A stretch of DNA of 64,000 bases from Micractinium sp. NFX-FRZ. Lineage: Eukaryota; Chlorophyta; Trebouxiophyceae; Chlorellales; Chlorellaceae. The translations under genes and the position numbers were made by a program. The stretch is taken from contig JAPTJF010000199.1 of assembly GCA_029339195.1 (NCBI GenBank), positions 39,807 through 103,806 on the forward strand. The letters are read 5' to 3'. The notes under the pieces are model-generated. The model had not been told where the DNA came from. It did no database searches and saw only the letters and a list, made by a program, of their open reading frames with translations. Shown here piece after piece: positions 22,719-34,800 of the stretch (within the stretch, counting starts at the first letter, position 1; every line of letters begins with the position of its first letter).

Positions 22719-24070
22719 GGAGCCACTTTTTTGCCCGCCCTGGAGTGGTTGACGCTTCGCTGCGCCGGGCGGTCGACTATCCGATCACTACTGCAGCGAC
22801 TGCAGGCCGCCAAGCGAAGCCCTCAAAGGCTGCGGCTCTGCGCAGCCAGCGTTCGCACCCGAGCTTGGAGCGTGCGCCTGCTGCTCAAACAGGGCTCCGG
22901 TATTACAAAAGACGCGTGCAGGCACGGGTGCCATGAACGGGCGCCGCGACATGCCCCGCTCATGAGATGCCCTTGGCCGCCGCGGCATCTCCCGCCCCAG
23001 AGCCGCCGTGGGCACCCTCCCATGAGGGGTGCCGCAGTGCCGACCCTACAGCAGAGTGTCTCATGTGTGCAATACATGAACACTATGGCGTGTCATTCTG
23101 CGGTCCACGGCAGTGCACCTGGCCATGCCGCAATCGAACGCTGCATCGCCCGAACCTTGCAGACGGGTGCCGCCAGTTTTATGCCTCAGGGAGCATTGCC
23201 GCCTGTAGCACATCACTGCCTTGCTGTTGGAAACATGCATGCGCCTGCAGTGAGACCGACCCACCCACAGGTGGATGCCTGCCTGGAAGGTGACATGTAG
23301 CAGAACCACGCAGCACCACCATAAGCCCAGCCGCCACCTGTAAGCGAACATGTCCCCCAAGCCGCCGCCCAGCAGCAGCATGCCGTAGGCTGTCATATAA
23401 ACTGGCCAGAGGCGGGCATGCACTGCACGCGCGTGTTTTATTGTTGCTCCAAAGAGCCAAGCTGTGGAAGCACACCAGCCAGGGCTTCGCGGGAGTGCGG
23501 CAGGCACAAAGGGCAGGAGTCTTCGGCACATAGAAGCTTCATTTCCTCCACTTCGCTCGTCTGAAACACGGATCCGGGACATGTCGTGACCCACATGCCA
23601 GATACCTGCCCTCCACCCCTCTCAGATGCTCCAAGTGCAGCTGCGGCAGTCAGGGCGGCGGTTGGACCGCCACGAGGCTGCCAAGGGCAGGAGGGTGCAG
23701 CAAGCTGCAGCAGGGGAACCCGCGTCTGTGCGCGACTTAGCTGTTGTAATTTATACGTGTGTCTCATGTAGCGAGGTCTCCGAGGTTCAGAGCAGGGTAT
23801 GCGCCTCCGCAAGGGAGATGCCCGCCGCCATGCTGGCGTGCCCTCGTGGTCCCTCCCCAAACAAGCTCATTTCGCTCATCCAGCGCTACCCGCTGTTGGT
23901 GATAATTGCACACATTCCATATTCGCCGCCCGACTTGACGCGCTCGCTACCTCCGCACAGTTGCTTTTTCGCAGCTTGTTTTGCCGTCTGTAGCGGCTCA
24001 GAAAGCTCTGAAGGCATCAGATTTCGTTGGGCAGTGTCCGGAAGCTAGCAGACGCCCACCGCTCGCAAGG
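22719..24070. promoter_or_regulatory. Shared upstream region of the divergent SPX-VTC and VTC1 genes
   Basis: This 1.35-kb stretch separates the start codons of two genes of one complex transcribed away from each other, so it must hold both promoters. I looked for the plant/algal phosphate-starvation palindrome GNATATNC and found no clear match. Open frames here have no family signal. The bidirectional-promoter role is inferred from layout. Confidence 0.6.
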
Positions 24071-25262
24071 ATGAGCGGACCACAGGCAGGCCTGCGCAGG
24101 ACGGAGGTAAGGGGGCTTGCAGTGCGTTGGGAGCATTAGAGTATCGTGAGGCAAACGGTGGGGCCTGCACAGCAAGACCAGGCCTGCCGCCGCCGTCGCC
24201 GCCGCCTGCCGCCGCCGCCGGCAAAAGCTAGGGCCTGTCTGATGGCTGCAGTGGTGTGGCAATAGCTGCGATGCTCGGGGACATCCACCCAACTCCCGTC
24301 CCCCGCCTGCCCCACAGGCCAAGGCCTTCTTCGCCAACGAGCGCACGTTCCTGCACTGGATGAACATGTCGATCACAACCGGCTCCATCTCGGCTGCGCT
24401 GCTGGGCGTGGCGGGGCACGCGCACCGCCACTGGGGCAGCGACTTCACTGTGCGCGCGGTGGGGGTGCGGGTGCTGGCACTCATGATGATGGCCATCTCC
24501 ATCGGCATGGCCGTCTTTGCTGCCATCAACTTCAAGCGCCGCGGAGACATGCTTGTGTGAGTGTGGGGTGCAGGGGCAGGTGGTGTGTTGGTGGTGGTGG
24601 TGTGTGTGCATGTGTGGGCGGCTCCGAAAAGCGCCCAAAACGCCGTGCGCGTGTGCGTGTGCGTTTGTGTACTTAAACATAGCGGTGGCACCTGCGGTCG
24701 CCAAAGGCGGCTTGTTGGCGGGGTTGCAGTGCCTACTGGCAGCAGGGCGGAATGATGTGTTCATTGCCCTCCTCCTCATCCTCTCTGCCTGCTGCGCCCG
24801 CTGTGCCCGCCCTGCAGCCAGAAGCTGGACGGCCCCTATGACAACCGAGTGCTGCCGGTGGTCATCACCTGCGTCCTGATGACCTTCCTGACAGTCGTGT
24901 GGATAGGATCCATTGTCAGGTGAGGGGCAGGAGAGTGGAGGTCTAATGTGGGCAGTGCAGGCGCAGTCAGTTTGGGTTGGGTGCACAGCTGCTTGCGCGT
25001 TAACTTCCTTACTGTTGATCCAACAGGTCCGAATAGTCAGACGAGGGGCCAGGGTCGGGTGTGGGGAACTGCGAAGGCGCAGGCGTTGGAGGGACAATCA
25101 GGGGCGGGCACTGACTGTAAGATGCTGCGGCTGAGGGGGGCGCGCTGTGGCACCCAGGGGGAGTGTGCTGTTGAGCTCTTTTCTTGCATGGAGTGCTGTT
25201 TGCTGACCCTGCTCCCCCCACTGCCACCTGCTTGCAGCTACATGGAGGGAGGCAGCAAGTAA
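24071..25262 (+). CDS. VTC1: Vacuolar transporter chaperone 1 (DUF202 membrane subunit)
   Basis: Four exons (24071-24106, 24318-24556, 24818-24919, 25238-25262) splice in phase to 133 aa, the size of yeast Vtc1 (129 aa). The protein is almost entirely a DUF202 domain. The first helix carries the family signature FFANERTFLHWMNM, in which the Arg and Glu face the polyphosphate channel. Two further TM helices follow (VLALMMMAISIGMAVFAA and VLPVVITCVLMTFLTVVW) with short cytosolic ends and the loop KLDGPYDNR. It is the small subunit of the VTC complex that translocates newly made polyphosphate into the vacuole or acidocalcisome. Its partner polymerase gene is head-to-head upstream and has its own fused DUF202 domain, with a phase-0 intron within about two codons of the same place before FFANER. 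Confidence 0.93.
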
Positions 25263-25892
25263 GGCGTCGAGCCTTGTCCTGCATCTTGCGCGCAGCCCGC
25301 GTGCATTGTTCCCCCGCTCGCACTGTTTCTCCTGCCTCGCCGCTTAGCTACCCTCTCCCTTGCTCCTTGCTGCCGCTTTCTTGTCTTCCTCGCCGCCCGC
25401 CCTCCCCGCCTAATCTGTAGCCTTTTGCCGCCTCCAGGCCTGCTACCCTCTTGACACACTTGCACTTTTGACACAAGAAGTGTACATCTTTAAACCATAA
25501 CGAGACTTGTTTGTTTGTTGGACAAAGGAAGTAGGAAGCGAGAGGAATCTTGGGAGGCAGGGATGCTTGGAGCAAAGGAGGGGAGGTACGCAGCAAGGAA
25601 GGGGAACTGAAGGGCTGGCGATACAGCAGGCGGTGCAAGGAGGTGGGATGTTCATTCACGGCTTGAAGGGGCGAAGTCTCTTACAAAAATGGATACCAAA
25701 AGGATGGGAGAATGGAGGTACTATAAAGCAGAAGGGACTACTATCAATGCATTTTGGTTTTTTCTCTCACTTTGAATCGCGTACGGGACACACATTCACT
25801 CACAGCACTGTATTATTGGCAGTACCACGTGGCACACAAGAGGGCGGGGTGCCACCTGTCGGCGGCGCTCACCCACCCGATCAGCCGCCACC
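25263..25892. other. Convergent 3' intergenic region, no gene seen
   Basis: It lies between the VTC1 stop and the stop of the first MFS gene. A TGTAA on the minus strand at 25681-25685, 208 nt past the MFS stop, is a plausible polyadenylation signal. No coding continuity. Confidence 0.45.
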
Positions 25893-28800
25893 TCAGATGG
25901 ACAGCTCTGCAGCGGCTGCCCGCTCCGCACGCTCGTGGCGTGTGGCCCAGCGCAGCGCCAGCTGGATGATTGCCCACCCCACCGCCAGGGTGGCGGAGCC
26001 GATGATGAACACCCAGCTGCGGGAAAAGAGCGGGGGCAGGGAACAAGGTAGCTTTTGTAAAAGGGCAGAAGGTGAGATGGCGCCAGACATCAGTCAGCAA
26101 GAGAGCAAGGCATGGGGTGCACGGCACCGCCAAGCCCCACATCCGTGCCGTCACTCAAACCCGCCCACGCTCTCACCGCATGCCCATGCTCTCGTACACG
26201 ATGCCTCCCACCAGGCCAGAGATGCCAGGCCCCACACCTGCAGCACAGCGGGAGGAGTGGAGTCTGTTTAGGAGGGGGTGGCTGCAGCATGCACCACAGC
26301 ATGCTCAGCCCACCCACTGCCCCCGCCTCCACATGAGCACCACCCAGCAGCTGCAGCATGCCCTGGGGGCAGCACTGGCCACCCACCGTAGTAGAGGGAG
26401 AAGAACATGCTCTGGACAGTGGCGCGCAGGTGTGGAGGCGCGATGGACTTGGCGTGCACGGTGCCCACACCATAGGCTGCGCCAGGGGCAAGGGAAAGAG
26501 GTGCAGGCAGGGAAGGCAGCGTGAAGCAGAGGAGGCGCACTAGGGCAAGGACGGCCCAGGGGGTCGGGTGCCTTCTGTGGTGCAATCGCACCAGGTCATG
26601 TGCATGCCCCGCTGGCCCCGCACCCACCCAGTACTCACACACGGCAAAGGTGAGGCCTTGCAGCAGCTCCACTGGCAGCACGCACCACACAGAGGGGAAG
26701 AGGGGCAGCAGCTGCAGCGGGTGGACAGGCAAGGGCCGGAGGTCGTGAGTAAGGGACAGGAGGTCGGCGCCACGGGTCATGAGCTGCAGCGACCAGTCAG
26801 ATTCCACACCTTGTGACCATCCGCACGCTCGTGCTGGGCCAATGCCAGTGCACTCACCGTGTAGAGCGCCAGGCGCACCACCCATCCCCCCATTCCAATG
26901 TTGAATGCTACGTCATGGCCTGCAAGTGGCGGTGATACATTCAAGGAGGGACGTACGGATCAGCTTGCTGAGGGTGGCCCGTCAGTGCCGGGGCCCTACC
27001 ACGGCAAACCGTGCTGGCAGCAACGTGTTACATCCCGTGCACCCACCACAGACAAGCAGCAACAACCCTCACCCAGCTTGGGCAGCCACCAGCCAGAGGA
27101 GGCAAACAGCGGGATCTCGCCGCACGTGCTGACGGTCAGGCTGAGGCCGATCAGGATGCCGGAAGCGCCGCTCTCCTTCAGGTAGAGGTTCTCGTACCCC
27201 AGCACTCCGTAGCTGCAGGGCAAACGGGCAGCGGGAACAGAGGTTTGGATGGGGGACACAGTAGGAGGGTGAGTTGGAGCAGACTGAACGGCCGTCTCTC
27301 CCTGCCAATCAACTCGCCGTGCTCAGCAGGCAGGCAGTTAGGCAAACGTCGGCGGGCGGGCAGCAAGCAGACAACCGGGCGGGCGGGCAGGCACATGCAA
27401 TCTGGCAGGTCGGCAGAAAGGGCTGGCAGCTGCCTCACCCGATGCCCATGAGAAAGGTGGTGGCGAAGAAGGCAGCGTGGTGGGGGTTGGACAGCAGCTG
27501 CTTCACGCCGCCCCACACCGACAGGTTCGCCTTCCGCTTGGCGGTGGGGTCTGCGTCGGCACCAGCAGCAGCACCTGCTGCATCGCCGCCCCGGCTGCTT
27601 CCGCCGATGCTGATCTCCACGGCTGGCAGCCCAGCGCCCTTCGCGCTGCACCCGGCATCGACTTCAAGCAGCAGCGGCTGCTTGGCGCACTCCCCAGCCG
27701 CCACACCCGCCGCCAGAGTTGCGGCAGGCAGCGGCGCTACGGCCGACAGCAGCGGCGACTTGGCCGTCTCTTGGCCGCCCGGCACTGGCAGCAGGAAGCG
27801 GCTGCTGGTGCGCCGGCGCAGCTGTCGGTCACTGGCGTCTGTGAGCTGGCGTGCGGTGCTGCTGAGGTCCAGGAAGTGGGGCGGGTGAACTGTGTGCACT
27901 TCGGGCAGGCCCAGCAGCCCAGCCTTCACAGCCTCCAGCCCTGGCTCAGCAGGCCCAGCAGCAGCAGGCGGAGGCGCAGGCGGAGAGTCCAGCTGGGGCG
28001 GCAGGACGCTGTCCTTGCGCGGCGTGAGGAAGGCGCCATCTGCAGAAGTGACGAAAAGGGGAAAGGAAACAAAAACAGCCGTGAGTCAGCATAACTCACT
28101 GTCTGGCTCAGGCATGTGCACGGGCAAGCACTGGGGCTGCCGGCACGCAGCCTCTCATCGCAAATCCGTCTCCCCATCAGGCGTGCCCCCTTTCTGCATT
28201 CCCTTAAGATCTCATTCAGCCCACACGCTCACCCGACACTGAACCCTCCAGCATGGACAGATCAAAGCCGTTGAGCGCCTGCGACATGTTGCTGACCTGC
28301 AGGCAGTGCATGCGAGTGACAGGGAAGCATGACGTAGAGAAGAGGAGAGGGCGGGTGTGGTGATTGCTGTCTAGCACATGATCCCATTATGCGGCGGTCG
28401 CAGCAGTGGCAGCTGACCTGGTGCTGCAGTGCCGACTGCTGCCGCTGGATGCCGGCCCCTGGGATGGCGCGCGGTGTACTGGCTGCCATCCGGGAGGCTA
28501 CGTCGCTTTGCTGGCGGAAGAGCGCGGGTCGGGGCAGTCCCCTGGGCAGCTCCCCACGAGGGCTCAGCAGGCCGCTGCCGCCAACCATGCCACTCAGGCT
28601 GGAGTTGCTCTTCACGCTGAAGAAAGCGGTGGTGGCAGCGCTGGTGGTGCGAGCGAGCGCCGAGGTGCCCATTCCAGTGCTGGTGGTGCGAGTCAATACT
28701 GAGGGGAAGCCGCTTGAGCCGTAGCTATGGGGGGTGCCGCTCCAGCCCTGCCCAGGAATGCTGTGTGCAGGTGTGGCGCTCGGCGGCTGGCTGGGAGCAG

Positions 28801-30863
28801 GCGGCGCCCCCTGCTGGCAGGCAATGGGCGGCAGGCTGCTGCGCTGTGCCTCCAGCGGGCTGCCAACCGCTGCGATGCTCCAGCTGTCCTCATCCTGTCC
28901 TGGCGCTGCGGGTGCTGAGGGAGTGCCAGCGGCTGCTTCTCCTGCTGCTGCCCTGGCGGTAGAGGCTGCTTCCTCGTCTGCATCCTCATCAGCCGTGGTG
29001 AGCAGCGGCTTGAGACCAAAGCCAGGCGGCTGCGGAACAAGAGCATGGGAGGGCAACGCCAGTCAGGAGGGATCAATGCGTCAGCTGTGCCTTGCCTGTG
29101 CACTTCCGGTCATTCCGCAATGGACAGTTGTGAGCGCAAGCCTCCCACTGCAACCTGCCGGAGCCATCTTTGCAGGAACTTCCTGCACGGCGCCCGCGCC
29201 GCACAGGCGTCAACAGCACCCCCTTTCCCGCCCACTCACCTCTGCCAGAGCCAGCTTGGAGTTGAGGCGGTCAAGCAGCACGTCGCCACCTGCAGGCCCC
29301 TGCTTGGCCCCTGCTGCTGCCGGTGCTGCAAACAGCTCGATTGCCAGCTCAGCGGCGTGCCCGTTGTGCTGCCGGCTGTCCAGGTCACTAATGCCGCTGC
29401 TGCTGGCGCTGCCCCCAGGCAGCAGCAGGGCGGCACTGCTCCGGCTCAGGTGACCTGACTTCTTGCGGGCGGTGCTGCCCTGCTCCACCTCCTGCTGAGC
29501 GCTGGCGCCGCGCTTCTGGCCCAGCTCTGCGGGGAAGGGATCAGTGAGGGAATATGGGTGCTGCTTGATGGTTGAAATTTAGGGACTGTGCACTCCCGCA
29601 GCTCAATCAAAACACCTCCATTATGAGCGCGCTCGTTCCAACCCCGCCCCCTCGATTCACAGCACCACCAGCCAGAGGGGTTGCAAGCCCATCGCACCCG
29701 CCTCACCTTTGATGGGCAGCAGCAAAGTGGGCACCAGGGCAGCGGTAACGAGCCCAAAGTAGACTGCAATGGAGTGGGGCACGCCGTACTGCCCCACAAT
29801 CCAGCCGCTCAGGGGCGCCAGCGCTGCAGGAAGGGGCAGGACTCGTGTGAGAGTGAGCAGGGGTGCATCACAGTGAAGCGCAAGGCACATGCAACTGGAC
29901 AATGCAGGCACACCACTCAAGGCATGGACCCTGCGAGCCAGGCACTTGGCGGACCTGCCAGCCTGCCAGCAGGTGTCGACAGACGGCAGGCACCACAGGA
30001 GGGCCTCTTCCACCCCACTCCCCGGCCCCACGCAGCACCCATCAGTTCAGCACCCACCCGCTCACCTCCCCAGCCCAGCGAGGCCAGCACCCGCTTGCGC
30101 CCGTAGCCCGCCTCATCGGTGGAGGCGGCGATGGCGGCGTCGGTGATGATAGAGAAGGGAGACTGGCTGGCCTCGCTTGCCAGGATGAGCAGCAGGTGCG
30201 CCACAAAGCCGGTAAGAAGGGCCATGGAGGAGCGGGCTGCTAGGGTGATGATGTAGGTGACGATGGTGATGCGAAAGTGCCAGCACTTGGCGTCCGCCAC
30301 GCCCACCAGCAGCTGGCCTGAAAAAGTGAGGAAGGGGGCATGAAGTGCGCGGCTAGGAGCGCTGCCTGCCGTGGCGGGCACACACCTTGCCGGTACTGCC
30401 TACTAGCCCACTTGCAGTGCAAGCACCCACCAGACCACCCAGCTACCCACCAGCAGGCTCAACGGCCCTTAGTAATAACCCCACTATTGCGGGCAGCACC
30501 CAAGTGCCTCCCCCAACTGGCCAGCACCCACTCGCCGCTGATAGAACAAATAAAGGGCCGGACGCACGACAGCACTCCGATCTGTGAGCCCGTCAGCCCG
30601 TTGGCGCGCCAGAGGATGGCAAGGTAAGGCAGTATGAAGACAATAGAGGCATTATCTGCACGTGCACGACAGCAGGGGCGGCAATTTGAGGGCGGCCGCG
30701 TGGGGCGGGGCGGAGCGGCAGTAACAGCCAGCGACAGGCGGCGGCGCCTGCCCCCGCCGACACTTTCCCCAACTATTTCCCGACGCCGGGTCCTCTCACA
30801 TAGGAAGAAGTAGAGCTCCGGCGAGAAGCGACGAGTCCACTGACGAACATCGCGCGCGGCCAT
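25893..30863 (-). CDS. MFS transporter, MFSD6/LacY-like type, tandem copy A
   Basis: The gene starts MAARDVRQWTRRFSPELYFFL at 30863. The first exons are 30863-30800, 30655-30536, 30317-30066 and 29823-29707, and the stop is at 25893. The N-terminal six helices include ANGLTGSQIGVLSCVRPFI, AARSSMALLTGFVAHLLLI, ITDAAIAASTDEAGYGRKR (loop 4-5 motif) and a VYFGLVTAALVPTLLL helix. A cytosolic loop of about 300 residues, rich in Ser/Thr/Ala with ARTTSA-type repeats, separates the halves. The C-terminal six helices include AAFFATTFLMGIGYGVLGY, LTVSTCGEIPLFASSGWWL, VELLQGLTFAVAYGVGTVHA and WVFIIGSATLAVGWAI. The intron at 30318-30535 has a GC donor where copy B has GT. The substrate is unknown; the MFS_1_like fold suggests a proton-coupled sugar or nucleoside-like solute, without direct support. 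Confidence 0.85.
30318..30535 (-). other. GC-AG intron in MFS copy A
   Basis: The exon ends AGC G and the intron begins GCGAGT; the acceptor is TTTTTCAG at 30318. Only this donor keeps the phase into GQLLVGVAD. The paralogue has GTGGGT at the same codon position. Confidence 0.85.
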
Positions 30864-31866
30864 CCCGGCCGGTGCGTCCCCAGTGTGTGAGTGTCGGAAG
30901 TGAGCGCAGCAGGCCGGCGGGTATTCGCTAGATGAATCAGAGGGCGACAGGCCGGCACAGGAGTGCCCGGCGCACTGCCTCACTCGCGACAAGTGGAGCC
31001 TGAGCGCCTGAAAGTGAAGCTCACAACATCGGAGGATCACTGACAGGCGGTATGGCGCAGCGCTTCATTTGTTGGGATGTGACACTCACAGACGGCGACG
31101 GGGCACGCTGCGCACGGCGCGCAACGGCGGGAGCCACCGCGGGCACCCTTGCGACGCCCATTGGTGCCTGCATGTCCCCTGCATCTTGCTTCTACTTGCT
31201 CCCACTGATGCAAAATCTGCACAAGCAGCTTCGAGATTCTGGAAGTCAAGCACTGCTCAATAGCACAGCAGCGCACCTGTTTGCTGGGTGCAGTGCTGCT
31301 GACCGGGGCACGACTGGAGCTCGGGTGGCGGGATTGCAGCGCAACCAGCGAGGAAGGGTAGCAGAGTCAGGGATGGGTGAGGGTGGCCCAACACTTGAGC
31401 GATGCGCGCAACCCCACGCTTTGTTTGCCAGCACCACCCCACCCAAGTCGTGCCTGTAAGACGGCCTGCTTTCGTTGCCACCTCGCATCCACACATTTTG
31501 TCAACATTAGCTAAACGTGCAATCTCAACATATGTGAGAGGGTTGACAGAGGTTTGACACTGGCAGGCAAGGAGATGCAAGCAGCAGGCACAGTGTAGCA
31601 AGGGAATGCAATGCGGAACTGGCGATAACTACAGCCGTGCTGGAGGTCGGGTGCTTGACGTAAGGAGAAGGGTAAGCACATCCAATGATGAATAATGCCT
31701 TGTGATTCATTAAAAGAAGAGATACTGACTTACTGCCACTATTCTAGCAGCCAAAAAAGATCACAGTAAGCTCACGTGGGTGCGAAAGCAGGCGAGTGCC
31801 CGGTGTAGCGGCACCCGCCCGCCCACCCGCCGCTGTGCACGGCCAGCTGCCGCCGCCGCCGCCGCT
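30864..31866. other. Intergenic region between the tandem MFS copies
   Basis: It holds the upstream region of copy A and the 3' UTR of copy B. I see no gene and no clear duplicated copy of the B upstream region. Confidence 0.45.
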
Positions 31867-34800
31867 TCAGATGGCCAGCTCTGCAGCGGCTGCCCGCGCT
31901 GCGCGCTCGTGGCGTGTGGCCCAGCGCAGCGCCAGCTGGATGATCGCCCACCCCACCGCCAGGGTGGCGGAGCCGATGATGAACACCCAGCTGCGGGAGG
32001 ACAGCGGGGGAGCATGGAGGGAGAGGAGTAGCGTGAGTTGAGGAGGGGACAACCAGGGTGGCAGTCCGGAGAATGGACACCTACCTGTGAGGGGCGGTGG
32101 GGGAAGCGGGTGGTAGGAGGAAGGTGAGTGGATTTGGGCGCGAGGAATGGGCGCGACAGGGTGGTGTGCAGGCAAGGACCCAGATGTGCCATCCGCGCCG
32201 GCCTCCGCTCCCTCGCCTACCCACCCTCGGCCTGCCTGCCTGTAACCACATGCTGGGCACCCGCTTGCGCTGCCCGTCCGTCTCCTAAATCCACTGACCC
32301 CGGTCACGCTCCCAGCCACACACTCACCGCATGCCCATGCTCTGGTAGATGTACCCTCCCGCCAGGCCAGAGATGCCAGGCCCCACTCCTGCAGCAATAA
32401 CCATACGATGGGGAGGCCGGTTGCAACCAGCCGGTGTGGGGAGGGAACCGGCGGCAGCATGCACCACAGTATGCGCAGCCCACCCGCTGGCCGCACCGTG
32501 CGGCCGGCGCCCCACCCAGCTGCTGCCGCCTGCCCTGCAAGCAGCAATGAGCACCCACCGTAGTAGAGGCAGAAGAACATGCTTTGTACGGTGGAGCGCA
32601 GGTGCACGGGGGCGATGGACTTGGCGTGCACCGTGCCCACGCCGTAGGCTGCGCGGCAGCGGGGGGCGGGCAGCGGGATTGAGTGAGCGTAAGTGCGGGA
32701 GGCAGGAAGCACAACGCTGAGCGGTCAGCACATTGGGAGTAGGCAGTAGACAATAGCAGGAACTCAGAGGCGCCCGGGGCTGTGCTGCACCCGAACTGGC
32801 ACCAAACAGAGCTACGCTCATTTCCACCCGGCAGACCCACCGAACCCAGCCAGCCTTCACTCACCCACAGCAAAGGTGAGGCCCTGCAGCAGCTCCACAG
32901 GCAGCACGCACCACACGGAGGGGAACAGGGGCAGCAGCTGCAGGACAGGCAGGGGCGGGAAGCGGTGTAGGGCAAGTCAGGGGGGGAGGGAGCCGGGTTG
33001 GGCAGGCTGGGTTGAGCCGCCACAGAGCGGCAGCTCTCTGCACCAGGGTTTGACAGGGGTTTCAGGGCCCAGCCCACTTGCCGTGTAGATCGCCAGGCGA
33101 AGCACAAAGCCCGCCATGCCGATGTTGAATGCAAGTTCGTGACCTGCAGCGGTGTGTAAGTTGCAGGGCAGGCGGCAGTGCAAGGGGGGTATGCTCAAAT
33201 CGGGTGCAGGATAGCGGATGGGGTACACCAGCATTGCAGGAAGCGGGGTCTGCGGTTCACCATGCAAGCATACAAGGCTCCCAAACCTCCCTGAGACAAT
33301 AGCACCTTGCCTCACCCAGCCTGGGCAGCCACCAGCCGGAGGTGGCAAACAGGGGAATCTCGCCACACGTGCTGACTGTGAGGCTGATGCCGATGAGCAG
33401 CCCAGGGGCGCCGCTCTCCTTGCTGGCAGGGAGGGGGTGGGCGGGGGGCGAGGGGAGATGAGCGGGCACGGGGATGGGGTAGGACCAAGACATGGCAGGC
33501 ATGGGTGCATGGCACTGTCGGTGACGGGCTAGGGCTTCCAATGTGATTGGCAGGGTGAGACACCTGCTCGCGGGCCACGGATCCCCAGCCGTGCCTGGCA
33601 CAGTCGTGCATCCCCATGCCACCCTTTGCACTGCACCCACCCGCCCTCCCACCAACTCACAGGTAGAGGTTGAAATACCCCAGCACACCAAAGCTGCAAA
33701 GGCAAGGGTGTCGGGGTCGGGAAGGAAGGCGCGTGAGCACAGCAGGGGCAGCAGGAGGGTGGGTGCAGCATGTTGTGGGGGCAGAGAAGGCATGCGCATC
33801 AATGCCGCCCTCCAGCCCTCAATCCTTGCAGACTGTCTCCATACTCGGCAGACCGGCAGACAGGCAGGCGGCAAGCAGGCAGGCAGGATCGGCAAGGGGA
33901 AGCAGGCAGCTTCATTGCCCGCTGCCTCACCCGATGCCCATGAGGAAGGTGGTGGCGAAGAAGGCGGCGTGGTGCGGGTTGGACAGCAGCTGCTTCACGC
34001 CGCCCCACACCGACATGTCCGCTTTCTGCTTGGCAGTGGGGTCTGCCTCGCCAGCTGCTGCTGCTGCCGAGTCGCCGCCGATGCTGAGCATCACAGCTGG
34101 GAGCGCATCCTCCCTGGACTCTGATAGCAGCGGCTGCTTGGCTTCCTCCCCAGGCGCCGTGCCCGCCGCACTCGTCGCAGTGAACGGCAGCGCCCTGGCA
34201 GCCAGCAGCGGCGATTTGGCGGTGGTGCGGTGACGCAGGTGGCGCTCACTGGCGTCCGTCGGCGGCGAGGGGAAGCCCGGCTGGGGAGACATGTTGGCGC
34301 GCGGGGTGAGGAAGCTGCCGTCTGCGGCAGATCAGGGGACAGATCAGGGGGAGGGGCAGATCAGGGGACAGATCAGGGGAAGGGGAGGGAGGCAGAGCAA
34401 CGCCAAAGGTCGGCGTCGGCTCACGGCGCCCTGGGCAGGCGCACACGCAAGACTTAGTACCCTGCTTGTTCCGCGAGCCCCTGCACAGGCCACTCACGGT
34501 CCACCCCTGCCACATCCTGTCCCAGCCGGTGTGATCCCTTGCTGCCTGGCTGCTCACCTGAGCCTGGGCTGCCTAGGAGGGACAGGTCGAAGCCGTTGAG
34601 CGCCTGAGACATGTTGCTGACCTGCAGGCGTCGGGGGTGCACAGCAGAGGAAGGTGCCATGGGCAGAAGGGGGAAGACCAGGTATCTTTTTGCGTGCATG
34701 CATGAATCTGAGCTGCATCACCCAGCACCCAGCACAAGAAGGAGAGGGAAGCAGGAGGGAGAAGAAGGAGGGAGGCGTGCCTGGTGCTGCAGCCCCGAAG

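Noticed and set aside
22557..23300. Open frames in the region between the two VTC genes
   Set aside because: No domain, no orthologue-like sequence, no splice partners; the first overlaps the SPX-VTC start exon.
22719..24070. Phosphate-starvation palindrome (GNATATNC) in the VTC intergenic region
   Set aside because: The ATAT occurrences I checked, near 23393 and 23930, lack the required flanking G and C.
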